A stretch of DNA of 64,000 nt from Actinopolymorpha cephalotaxi (GTDB lineage: Bacteria > Actinomycetota > Actinomycetes > Propionibacteriales > Actinopolymorphaceae), in contig NZ_JACBZA010000001.1 in assembly GCF_013408535.1 (NCBI RefSeq), positions 3,556,850-3,620,849 of the forward strand. The letters are read 5' to 3'. The stretch's first letter is position 1; each line of letters begins with the position of its first letter. Under the pieces are notes generated by a model. It did not search any database. It had not been told where the DNA came from and saw only the letters and a list, made by a program, of their open reading frames with translations. Shown in pieces: positions 32,229 to 40,672 of the stretch. Both the position numbers and the translations under genes were made by a program.

Positions 32229-34357
32229 TCACGGGCGGATGATTCGTTGTCGCACGTCCACCCACTCCGGAGGAACGTACTCGGGGTGGCCGTGGTCGCC
32301 CATGCGGACGGTCCAGCCCTTGTGGTGGACGAAGGTGTGGTGCGACTTGCACAAGAGGACTCCGTTCGCGAGGTCGGTCGGCCCGAAGTCGTCCCAAGCC
32401 GTCATGTGGTGGGCGACGCAGAGTCGTTCGGGGACCTGGCATTCAGGGAAGTGGCAGTGGGACCCGTCACGGACCGCGAGGGCGCGGCGTTGGGCTTCGG
32501 TGAAGAACCGGTCGGCCATCCCGACATCGAGGACCTCGCCGTTGCCGCCGAGGACGACCGGGATGATGTTCGCGTCGCACGCCATCCGCCGAATCGTGGC
32601 CACCGAGAGCGGCTCTCCGCGCAGTCCGGTGATGCGAGCCGATCCGCCACCACCGCACTTGCTGCACCCGTCGTGGGGTCGAAGGCAGCCTCCGGCCCCG
32701 CCGCACCCTCCTCGGGTTCGTCGTCGTCGGCGTCGTCTTCTTCTGCCACGAGGTCGCAGTTCTCGGGTCCGGTGTCTGGTCCCGGATCGGATCCAGGTCC
32801 CGGCTCAGTTTCCGGGTCGGGTTCAATTCCCGATTCGGGTTGGATTCCGGTGGCGGTGTTCGGTTGTGGGGGCTGGCCGGGTTCTCGCGGTGCGGGTATC
32901 CGCTCCGCGACCCCGGCCGGCGGGTCCGGCTGGTCGGCTGGTGGTTTCTCGTTGTCCGGTTCACGTTCCAGGGCGGTCGCTGTGGTCTCCGCGGCAGTGG
33001 GAGCCGCCTCCGGAGCGCTGGTACCGGTCGGCACCGCACCCTCGCCGGTGCCGGCCGGGTCGCCCGGGTCGTCCGGGTCGTCCGGGTCGGTGACTGCCCG
33101 GCCCGGCTGGGCGTCCGTCCCGGTGTCGTCGGCGTTCTCACTGCGATTGGCGTTGCTGGGTTCGCCGTTCCTGCTGGGCTCGGCGTCCTCAGACGTGACG
33201 GCCCCGTTGCTGCCGGGATTCCTACCCGGCTTGGTGGTCTCGGCCTTGTCGGGCTTGACGCTCTCGCCATCGCCGGCACGCTCGCCGGGGCCGGCGTCCG
33301 TTGTGTCGCAGGGAGTCGTGCTCGACCTGGGACCTTCCGACGCAGAGCTCTTGTTGCGCTTGGTGTGCTCGCGGGCCTTGCGCTTGGCGTTCTGACGTTT
33401 GGCGTCGGGGGTCTGGCAGCCGCAGGGCATGGGGCGGACGGGGTTGAGGTCGTCGATGGTGCCGAACCCGATACCGTTCATGAGTTGGTGCAGGTGGATC
33501 AGGACGGTGACGCAGTCCCGTCCGCGGCCGCGGTTGGGCGATGCCTGCTGCTGCGCCCACTGGGTGACGAGGTCGGCGAACACGTCCCCGCGCTTTTGGT
33601 CCAGGGGGCGGTCGTCGGGGCGGGTGTCCGCGGCGACCAGCGCCTCGATGATCTTGCGGAGTTGTTCCATCTCCACCACCGGCAACTTGATCACCACGGT
33701 CTCCGAACCGGGGATCCCATTGGCCATGAAACACAGCGACCGTTTGCGTTCGGCGGCGGCTTCTTCCTTGGCCAGCTGTTCACCCAGCCGCCGCTCCCAT
33801 TCTTCGGGTGCGATCGCCTGCAGCAGGTGCCGTCCCAGCACCCGCACGTCGTCGGGGTTACGCCGCTTCGACTCGGCGATCAGGAATTTCTCCGCCTCGA
33901 CGAGCTGGTCGGGGCTGACCCAGGTGGGCAGGTCCTTGATCGCGAACGCGATCACCTGCGCATGCCGAAACGAGATGTCCCCACGCCCGAGGGCCCGGGC
34001 AGTCAGGGTCACGGTGCGGTCGAGGTCTCTGGCCAGATTCACCGTCGCACTGGCATCTTTGACCGACATCCGCTGGGTGGTACGCAGCCACACCCTGGTG
34101 CTCACCGCGCCGGTCGTCTTGGCGGCGTCGCAGGCATCTGCCCTGGCCACCATCGCCAGCTTCAGCGCGGCCATCATCGCCTCGTCGACGCCGTGCAGCT
34201 CCAGCAGCCGGCCCAGCCTCTCCGGCCGCAAGGACAGCATCGGCGCGGCCAGCGCGTCACCGACGACGGTGCGGACCTGAACGAGCGCAGCCTCCAGGCG
34301 TTGTTCGGCGTCGGTGCCGCCGTCCCAGCCCGGAGGTTCCTGCATCGTCGAATGCAT
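32229..34357 (-). pseudogene. DUF222 / HNH endonuclease (13E12-type) gene broken by a frameshift
   Basis: The first 340 or so residues from ATG 34357 form a DUF222 domain (LHGVDEAMMAALKLAMVARA, FRHAQVIAFAI, DCVTVLIHLHQLMNG), then a long acidic Pro/Asp/Glu linker. The HNH part lies in another frame, open from 33221 to the stop at 32229: CSKCGG, RRMACDANIIPVVLGG, CHFPECQVPERLCVAHH, NGVLLCKSHH. The first frame instead runs on to a stop at 32402 with no similarity. The switch is probably between about 32650 and 32760. Either the gene is decayed, the sequence has an error, or a frameshift is used. Family members are multicopy, often mobile-looking, with unproven nuclease function. Confidence 0.8.
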
Positions 34358-34363
34358 GTTCGA
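34348..34363 (-). promoter_or_regulatory. LexA (SOS) box at the DUF222 gene start
   Basis: TCGAATGCATGTTCGA matches the actinobacterial SOS box TCGAAC-N4-GTTCGA at 11 of 12 positions and covers the ATG at 34357. TAGAGT at 34364-34369 (minus strand) is a -10 six bases before the start, so LexA would block the promoter directly. 13E12-family genes in Mycobacterium are known LexA targets. Confidence 0.65.
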
Positions 34364-34552
34364 ACTCTACAGGCTGCCACCGACAGCTCACCCTTTGTCC
34401 ACAAGCGCAAGCCGATCCGCCACCTGTGGACAAAAACCTGGTCACGGCGACGGCGGCTGGCGGCCGACGGAGAAGAACAACGAAGGGGCGACGCATGCGC
34501 CGCCCCCTCGTCAACGCCTGACCGTCAGCTCCACGCCGTCAGCCCTGGCCGC

Positions 34553-34750
34553 TCATCCTTCGTCGGCGACGCTGATCGCACCGGTCGGGCACAACTGCGT
34601 CGCCTCCCGCGCGACGTCGGCCTCGGCGGCCTCGGGCTGGCGGCGCAGCACCACCAGTCCGTCCTCGTCGCTCTGGTCGAAGATGTCGGGCGCGGTCAGT
34701 ACGCACATCCCAGCACCACAACAGATGTCCCGGTCGACATTGATCCTCAT
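34553..34750 (-). CDS. 3Fe-4S ferredoxin, P450 partner
   Basis: The 65-residue product is a small ferredoxin of the type that passes electrons to actinobacterial P450s. Cysteines lie in DICCGAGMC (CX5C spacing with one extra Cys) and QLCPTGAI; the central Cys of a 4Fe-4S site is absent, so a 3Fe-4S cluster is expected. ATG 34750 has GGAGGTGACGG upstream. It lies 104 bp after the P450 gene on the same strand, with short repeats between them, and is very likely its redox partner. No reductase gene is nearby. Confidence 0.88.
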   Translation of the reverse strand: MRINVDRDICCGAGMCVLTAPDIFDQSDEDGLVVLRRQPEAAEADVAREATQLCPTGAISVADEG

Positions 34751-34763
34751 CCGTCACCTCCCG

Positions 34764-34800
34764 TACCCGGCGAACCGCTACCCGGCGAACCGCTACCCGC
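34764..34800 (-). repeat. 15-bp repeats between P450 and ferredoxin genes
   Basis: TACCCGGCGAACCGC occurs twice exactly (34764-34778, 34779-34793) with a partial third copy, just before the ribosome binding site of the ferredoxin gene. Confidence 0.9.
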
Positions 34801-34854
34801 AGACCTGCGTGCCGCCCACCGTAGCGACCCAACCGCTCGGACCGAACCGCGCGG

Positions 34855-36075
34855 CTACCACGCCACCGGCAGGCTGTGTACGCCGTAGATGGCCATGTCG
34901 GTTCGCAGCTGCACGTCCTCCGGCTCCACCGCCAGCCGGAGATTCGGGAACCGCGCCAGCAGCTGGTTGAACCCGGTCCGCATCTCGATCCGCGCCAGCT
35001 GCTGGCCGAGGCACTGGTGGATGCCGTGCCCGAACGCCAGGTGCCCGGTGGCGGAACGGCGCAGGTCGAGTTCGTCGGGTTCGTCGAAGCGTTCCGGGTC
35101 GCGGTTGGCGGCCGGCAGCGACAGGGTGACGACCTCGCCGGACCGCACCAGTTCACCGCCGAGCTCGACGTCCTCCAGCGCGGCCCGCGTGGGCCCGATG
35201 TGCACGATGGTGAGGTAGCGCAGCAACTCCTCCACGGCGTTCTCCACCAGTGCGGGATCCGCGCGCAGCGCCGCGAGCTGGTCGGGGTGGCGCAGCAACG
35301 CGAACGTACCCAGCCCCAGCATGTTGGCAGTGGTCTCGTGCCCGGCGATCAGCAACAGCACGGCGACCCCGGCGATCTCCTCGTCGTTCAGGGCACCGTC
35401 GGCGATCAGCGTGCTGATCAGGTCGTCGGCGGGCGCTGACCGCTTGCGTACGACCAGCCCGTGGAGGTACTCCCGCAGCGAGACCAGTGCGCCCATCGCC
35501 TCCTGGAAGCTGGACTCCAGGTGCAGCAGCACCCTGGTGTCGTGCTGGAACTTCTCCCGGTCGGTGTACGGAACGCCGAGCAGTTCGCAGATCACCAGCG
35601 ACGGGATCGGCAGCGCGAACTCCGCCACCAGGTCGGCCGGCGAACCGTGGCGTTCCATCGCGTCCAGGTGCTCGGAGGTGATGCGGGCGATCCTGTCCTC
35701 CAGGTCCCGCATCCGCCGGACGGTGAAGTGGGCGGTCAACTGGCGCCGGTAGCGGGTGTGCTCGGGTGGGTCCATGCCGATGAAGAAGCCCGGCTCGGAC
35801 GGGCCGGGGTGCTCCTCCTCGAAGGCGATCCGGCGCGGGGCACGCTGCAGCTCCCGCCGCCGGCTGAACCTCGGGTCGGCCAGCACCGCACGTGCGAGCG
35901 GATAGCTCGTCACCAGCCAGCCCTGCGAGCCGTCGGGGTAGCGCAACCGGCTGATCGGGCGTTCCTCGCGTAAGGCCGCGAGAACCGCGGGTGGGTCGAA
36001 CGGGTCGGATCGCTCGACGGGGAGGCCGTCCACCGGTGGCATGGGCGCCACGGATGTCGGCATGGTCTTCGCCAT
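34855..36075 (-). CDS. Cytochrome P450
   Basis: The 406-residue product is a soluble class I bacterial P450. It shows the I-helix oxygen-activation motif LLIAGHETTANM, the ExxR motif in VEELLRYLT, and the heme loop FGHGIHQCLGQQLAR with the cysteine ligand. FFIGMDPPEHTRYRRQL with the C-helix His/Arg is also typical. The start at 36075 has AAGGAGCACGTG immediately upstream. With the ferredoxin gene downstream it forms a monooxygenase pair; the substrate is unknown and no biosynthetic cluster is nearby. Confidence 0.92.
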   Translation of the reverse strand: MAKTMPTSVAPMPPVDGLPVERSDPFDPPAVLAALREERPISRLRYPDGSQGWLVTSYPLARAVLADPRFSRRRELQRAPRRIAFEEEHPGPSEPGFFIGMDPPEHTRYRRQLTAHFTVRRMRDLEDRIARITSEHLDAMERHGSPADLVAEFALPIPSLVICELLGVPYTDREKFQHDTRVLLHLESSFQEAMGALVSLREYLHGLVVRKRSAPADDLISTLIADGALNDEEIAGVAVLLLIAGHETTANMLGLGTFALLRHPDQLAALRADPALVENAVEELLRYLTIVHIGPTRAALEDVELGGELVRSGEVVTLSLPAANRDPERFDEPDELDLRRSATGHLAFGHGIHQCLGQQLARIEMRTGFNQLLARFPNLRLAVEPEDVQLRTDMAIYGVHSLPVAW

Positions 36076-36251
36076 CACGTGCTCCTTACGTTCCGGATCA
36101 TCGTTCGAACTGCGCTTCTCCCTTCCAGCAAACACCCGGCGCACCGAAAGTACAACCAGTGTAAAAATTCTTTTGATGTACGCAGACCGGAGAGGCGCGG
36201 ACTCTCGCGGAAGGCCCGAGCGGACTGCTCGCGTCGCCCGGCGCACCGGGG

Positions 36252-36257
36252 TAGAAC
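36252..36257 (+). promoter_or_regulatory. Leaderless promoter -10, ligase gene
   Basis: TAGAAC lies 7 bases before the GTG at 36265; no ribosome binding site of good quality intervenes. Confidence 0.45.
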
Positions 36258-36264
36258 AGGACAC

Positions 36265-37857
36265 GTGCCCGACAAGTTGGACGCCTACCGCAGCAAGCGC
36301 AGCGCCGATCGCACCGCCGAGCCGGTGCCCGCAGAAGGCCCGCTGCCGGAGGGCAACGACGACACGTTCGTGATCCAGGAGCACCACGCCCGCCGCCTGC
36401 ACTGGGACTTCCGGCTCGAGCGCGACGGCGTACTCGTCTCCTGGGCGCTGCCCAAGGGCCTGCCGGACGACCCGAAGAAGAACCACCTCGCGGTGCACAC
36501 CGAGGACCACCCGCTGGAGTACGCCGACTTCGCCGGCGAGATCGCCAAGGGCGAGTACGGCGGAGGCACGGTGGAGATCTGGGACCGAGGCACGTACGAG
36601 TGTGAGAAGTGGACCGACCGCGAGGTGAAGGTCGTCCTGCACGGCACCCACGGCGACCGGTCCCAGGGCCGTTTCGTACTCATCAGGACGGGCGAGAACT
36701 GGCTCATCCACCGGATGGACTACTCCCCCGACGAGAACGCCGACCCGGACTCGAAGGCGGCCCCCGCGAAGAAGTCGACGAAGAAGACCGCCACAAAGAA
36801 GGCGTCCGCGAAGAAGCAGTCGCCGGCGAGCAGTACGTCCACGCCCGGAAGGAAGGCCACCTCGGCGAACACGTCGGGTGCGGAGCCGTTGCCCGAACTC
36901 ATACGCCCGATGCTGGCGACCCTGGGCGAGCTGCCGCCGAGCCGCGACGACGAGAAGTTCGGCTACGAGATGAAGTGGGACGGCCTGCGCGCGGTCGCCT
37001 ACGCCGACGGCACGAAGGTACGGCTGAAGACCCGCAACGACCTCGACGTCACCGGCACCTATCCCGAGCTGGCGGAGCTGCAGGAGTCGCTGGGATCGTT
37101 GCCGGCCGTGCTGGACGGGGAGATCGTCGCGTTCGACGCGAAGACCGGCCGAATCTCCTTCGCCGCCCTGCAACAGCGGATGCACGTACGAGACGCCGCC
37201 CAGGTGCGCCGGTTGCGCGACCAGTCGCCGGTGACGTACCTGATCTTCGACCTGCTGCACCTCGACGGCCGCAGCACGGTCGGCCTGACGTACGAGCAGC
37301 GCAGGGAACTCCTGGAGTCACTGGAGCTTCGCGGTCCGCACTGGGACACCCCGCCCTACACCGGCGGCGGCGGACGGAAGCTGATGGCCGAGTCGAAGAA
37401 GCAGGCCCTGGAGGGCGTGGTCGCCAAGCGGCTGACGTCGCGCTACGAACCCGGCCGGCGGTCGCGGGACTGGGTCAAGGTGAAGCACTCGCGTACCCAG
37501 GAGGTCGTGGTCGGCGGCTGGCAGCCGGGGCAGGGCCGGCGGGCCGGCACCATCGGGTCGCTGCTGCTGGGAGTTCCCGGCCCGGACGGACTGGAGTACG
37601 TCGGTCAGGTCGGCACCGGCTTCACCGACGAGATGCTGGCCGACCTCGCCGACCGCACCCGCCGGATCGAACGCCGGACGTCGCCGTTCGCCGGGACGAT
37701 GCCGGCGAAGGACAGCCGGGACGCGCGGTGGGTCACGCCGAAGCTCGTGGGCGAGGTCCGCTTCGCGGAATGGACCCGCGACGGCCGGCTGCGCCACCCC
37801 GCCTGGCGTGGGCTGCGGCCGGACAAGGCGCCGAGCGACGTCGTACGCGAGTCCTGA
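36265..37857 (+). CDS. ATP-dependent DNA ligase with 3'-phosphoesterase domain (LigD type)
   Basis: The 530-residue product joins a phosphoesterase domain (about 20-150, HHARRLHWDFRLERDG and WALPKGLPDDP) to an ATP-dependent ligase domain through a Lys/Ala/Ser linker (about 160-205). The ligase nucleotidyl motif is EMKWDGLRAVAY, with the adenylated Lys; further motifs are VLDGEIVAFD and EGVVAKRLTSRYEPG, and RDWVKVK closes the core. The primase/polymerase domain of full LigD is missing, as in many actinobacteria where it is encoded separately. It would act in Ku-dependent end joining, but no ku gene is in the window. Start GTG 36265. Confidence 0.9.
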   Translation: MPDKLDAYRSKRSADRTAEPVPAEGPLPEGNDDTFVIQEHHARRLHWDFRLERDGVLVSWALPKGLPDDPKKNHLAVHTEDHPLEYADFAGEIAKGEYGGGTVEIWDRGTYECEKWTDREVKVVLHGTHGDRSQGRFVLIRTGENWLIHRMDYSPDENADPDSKAAPAKKSTKKTATKKASAKKQSPASSTSTPGRKATSANTSGAEPLPELIRPMLATLGELPPSRDDEKFGYEMKWDGLRAVAYADGTKVRLKTRNDLDVTGTYPELAELQESLGSLPAVLDGEIVAFDAKTGRISFAALQQRMHVRDAAQVRRLRDQSPVTYLIFDLLHLDGRSTVGLTYEQRRELLESLELRGPHWDTPPYTGGGGRKLMAESKKQALEGVVAKRLTSRYEPGRRSRDWVKVKHSRTQEVVVGGWQPGQGRRAGTIGSLLLGVPGPDGLEYVGQVGTGFTDEMLADLADRTRRIERRTSPFAGTMPAKDSRDARWVTPKLVGEVRFAEWTRDGRLRHPAWRGLRPDKAPSDVVRES

Positions 37858-37861
37858 GCCG

Positions 37862-39979
37862 TCAGGTGTGTTTGGCGGGGTCGTCCCAGAAGTAGACCTC
37901 CGGGTCGTACACCGCGGGCGTGGGGTGCGCCCAGGTGTTGACCATCCCGCCCTGCGCGAGCTGCTCGCGGGTCGGCACGTTGCGAAGGTCGCGCTTGCTC
38001 ATCGTCACCTGCGGATAGTTGGCCACGGTGCCCATGAAGAACGGCCCGTCCTGGATGTGGATCTTGATCATGTCCCACACGATCTTCGTCCGCGCCACAC
38101 CGTCAACCTCGCCTTTCGCCTTGGCGTAGCCGTCCCACAGCTTCGCGATCGGGCTACCGGGCTCGGCGTCGACGCGAGGGGGCGTGCGCTTCCAGGGATC
38201 GACGTTCAGCTGCTGCTTCTCCTTCCCGGTGCCCCGCAGCGTCCACATCTGCCCGTGCAGCGGCGCCCACCGGGCTGGCTCGATCGGGACGAACCACCAG
38301 GGGCCGGTGATGTGGTCGGGTCCGTCACCGACCTCCCACGAACTCTGCGCCATCAGCCGGCCGTTGTTCCACGCGTCGCCGAAGCTTTCCGGCGCCATCG
38401 GGTTGATCTTCACTGTGACACCGACCGCCTCCCAGTCCCGCTTGAGGAGGTCGTTCTTCTTCCGGTGTTCGGCGCTCACGTCGGCGGGCACGTCGATGCG
38501 GACCACCAGGTCGTCCTCACCACCGGGCATCCTGCGCTTCCCGTCCGAACCCATCTTCGCGCCGAGCTCGTCCAGCATCCGCTTCGCCCGCTCAGGATCA
38601 TGTTTGACGTAGGCGTCCCGCCACTGGTGGTAGACCTTCCTGCCCTGCTCGCCCTGGTACTCCTGGGCCTTGGGGCTGTAGGTGCCGGTGGTCTTCTCCC
38701 CCGTGTTGAAGTAGACCGCCTTCTGCGCCTCGGAACGATCGAAGGCGAACGACAGCGCCTGGCGAAACTTCGGGTTGCGGATGAGCTCGCGCATCTTCGG
38801 CTCGGGATAGTCGTAGTTGAAGAAGAACACCGAGCCGGTGCCCGAACCGCTGTCCCACAGGTAGACGTTCATGTTGTGCCGGTTCTGCGTCTGCTTCATG
38901 CCGGAGATGTCGCCCAGCCCGATCGGCACGAACGCCCCGTGCACGTAGTCCAGCTTGCCCTCCTGGATCTGCAGCTTGCGCACCTCCGGCTCCTGGACGA
39001 CGTTGAACACCATCTCGTCGACGTACGGCAACTGCGCACCGGACCGGTCGACGCACCAGTAGTACGGATTGCGTTCCAGCACGACCCGGCGTCCCTCGGA
39101 GTAGGTCTTGGTCCGCCAGCCGGTCAGCGTCGGGCACTTCGGGTCGATCACCCAGTTGAGGTGCTGGTCGTGTTTCTCGAACCAGTTCTTCGCCGTGACC
39201 GCCTTGTTGTAGCGGGGATGCCACTGCTTCAGGTAGTGCTTCGGCAGGAACCAGTCACCGGTGTCCACACCGTTGGCCAGCAGGGCGGGAGTGAGCGGGG
39301 TCGGACTGTCGAAGGTGAGGACGAGTGTCTGGTCGTCCGGCGCGGTGAGGTTCATCGCCGTGCCCGAGCCCGACCGGCCGGAGTCCGGCGGGAGCGCGGG
39401 GTGCACCTCGTCGACAACCATGTCCTTCCACCAGTACAACGCGTCGCCCGCGGTGAGTGGCTGGCCGTCGGACCACTTCAGGCCCTTGCGCAGGTGCAGG
39501 GTCCAGGTCGAGGCGTCGTCGTCGGACTCCCACGACTCGATCAGACCGGGCCCGATGTCCAGGCCGTCGTTGAGCCAGCGCAACGGCGAGCGGCCGTACA
39601 GGTGCTCGTTGATGATCCCGCTGTCGGAGGCGTCGGTGAGCGCGTACATCGTCCCGCCGTACTTGCCCTCGGTGCACCACCGGTGCGGAATGACGTACGG
39701 CTTCTCCGGGATGCGTTGCTTCAGCGGCGGCAGCGCACCGCTCTTCACCTGGGCGGCCAGCGCCGGGGACTCCCGCAGCTTGCTCGGCACCGGAACCGGC
39801 TTGCGCTCGGATCCCTTGGTCGAGGCGCTGGTTCCCGCGGGGCGAGGCTTGCCTCCCTCGCCGGACTTCGTGCTCGAACTGCACGCGCCGGTCAGTGCCG
39901 TCACCGCCGTCAGTGCCGAGGCGTACAGCACCGTACGCCGGCTGGGCTTGCCGACCGGTCCACCGAAGTCGTGGGGCAT
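37862..39979 (-). CDS. ABC transporter substrate-binding lipoprotein (peptide/nickel family 5)
   Basis: The 705-residue product has an N-terminus with twin Arg (SRRTVLYASALTAVTALTGAC) and lipobox LTGAC, so it is an anchored lipoprotein, perhaps Tat-exported. The rest is a family 5 extracellular solute-binding protein: GLIESWESDDDASTWTLHLR, KGLKWSDGQPLTAGDALYWW and VKINPMAPESFGDAW are typical. It is longer than the usual 520-600 residues. ATG 39979 has GAGGGAGACC upstream. No permease or ATPase genes adjoin it, so its transporter must lie elsewhere or it has a signalling role. It ends 4 bp from the ligase gene. Confidence 0.88.
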   Translation of the reverse strand: MPHDFGGPVGKPSRRTVLYASALTAVTALTGACSSSTKSGEGGKPRPAGTSASTKGSERKPVPVPSKLRESPALAAQVKSGALPPLKQRIPEKPYVIPHRWCTEGKYGGTMYALTDASDSGIINEHLYGRSPLRWLNDGLDIGPGLIESWESDDDASTWTLHLRKGLKWSDGQPLTAGDALYWWKDMVVDEVHPALPPDSGRSGSGTAMNLTAPDDQTLVLTFDSPTPLTPALLANGVDTGDWFLPKHYLKQWHPRYNKAVTAKNWFEKHDQHLNWVIDPKCPTLTGWRTKTYSEGRRVVLERNPYYWCVDRSGAQLPYVDEMVFNVVQEPEVRKLQIQEGKLDYVHGAFVPIGLGDISGMKQTQNRHNMNVYLWDSGSGTGSVFFFNYDYPEPKMRELIRNPKFRQALSFAFDRSEAQKAVYFNTGEKTTGTYSPKAQEYQGEQGRKVYHQWRDAYVKHDPERAKRMLDELGAKMGSDGKRRMPGGEDDLVVRIDVPADVSAEHRKKNDLLKRDWEAVGVTVKINPMAPESFGDAWNNGRLMAQSSWEVGDGPDHITGPWWFVPIEPARWAPLHGQMWTLRGTGKEKQQLNVDPWKRTPPRVDAEPGSPIAKLWDGYAKAKGEVDGVARTKIVWDMIKIHIQDGPFFMGTVANYPQVTMSKRDLRNVPTREQLAQGGMVNTWAHPTPAVYDPEVYFWDDPAKHT

Positions 39980-40181
39980 CGTGGTCTCCCTCGCCGCAGG
40001 TGCCCCGGATTATTGGTCTGGTTTCGTCTGCTGTGCAAGGGATTGCGACGTACGGCAGGGTCGGCGCGCCGGACGGTGTCATGTCTCGGCCACCTCGCGA
40101 CCGCCGCCGGTCACGCCGTCAGGGTCCGCGGTTCCGGCGGTCGGTTCGGGCCGACAGGCATAGGTGACGGCTCCCGAAGCC

Positions 40182-40661
40182 CTACGCCAGTTCGGTCCAC
40201 AGCCAGGCCGCCGGGGCGGAGTCCACCCCGTCCGCACCTGCCGGCACGGGTGCCGGTCGTGTGCTGAGACGGCGGCCGTGGACCAGCTGCAGTCGGATCC
40301 GGACGAACGCCGACGTCTCGTCGCCGTGCGTCCATGCCGGGGGCAGCGAGCGGCCGGTGAGGTACTGCTGCGGGTCGGTCACCAGGTCGGCCGAGCCCAC
40401 TCCGGTCACGGTCCAGCCGTCACGCAGGTCCGAACTCACGCTGTCCACCTCGAACGCCACGATCATCTGGTCGAGGGTGTTCGCCAGCGGGGAGCCCGGT
40501 GCCGTGCGCACCAGGGCGGCCGTGCCCACCATCACGTAAGACACCGGCTCGACCTCCGGCAACGCGTTGTGGGTGTGGACGACCCGGCCCACGTACGTCT
40601 CGTTCAGCAGGTGCAGGCATTCGGCCTGGGAGAGTTCGACCGCTTGCTGGATGTGCGTCAT
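40182..40661 (-). CDS. Pyridoxamine 5'-phosphate oxidase-like flavin protein
   Basis: The 159-residue product has the PPOX split-barrel fold pattern: ECLHLLNETYVGRVVHTHN, PEVEPVSYVMVG, ANTLDQMIVAFEVDSV and WTVTGVGSADLV. Such small proteins bind FMN, F420 or heme and often reduce small molecules; the exact activity is unknown. The start at 40661 has GAGGGAGCCCGCC upstream. It follows the GH13 gene by 11 bp on the same strand, so they may be co-transcribed. The last 30 residues are Pro/Ala-rich. Confidence 0.8.
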   Translation of the reverse strand: MTHIQQAVELSQAECLHLLNETYVGRVVHTHNALPEVEPVSYVMVGTAALVRTAPGSPLANTLDQMIVAFEVDSVSSDLRDGWTVTGVGSADLVTDPQQYLTGRSLPPAWTHGDETSAFVRIRLQLVHGRRLSTRPAPVPAGADGVDSAPAAWLWTELA

Positions 40662-40672
40662 GGCGGGCTCCC

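Noticed and set aside
32840-34888. 682-codon plus-strand frame over the DUF222 gene
   Set aside because: It covers DUF222, its linker and the ferredoxin in antisense and shows no family features.
36076-37260. N-terminal extension of the P450 to 801 residues
   Set aside because: It is antisense to the ligase gene; ATG 36075 has AAGGAG directly upstream and gives normal P450 length.
37808-40267. 819-codon open frame antisense to the binding lipoprotein
   Set aside because: No recognisable domain; the opposite strand encodes a full family 5 binding protein with lipobox.
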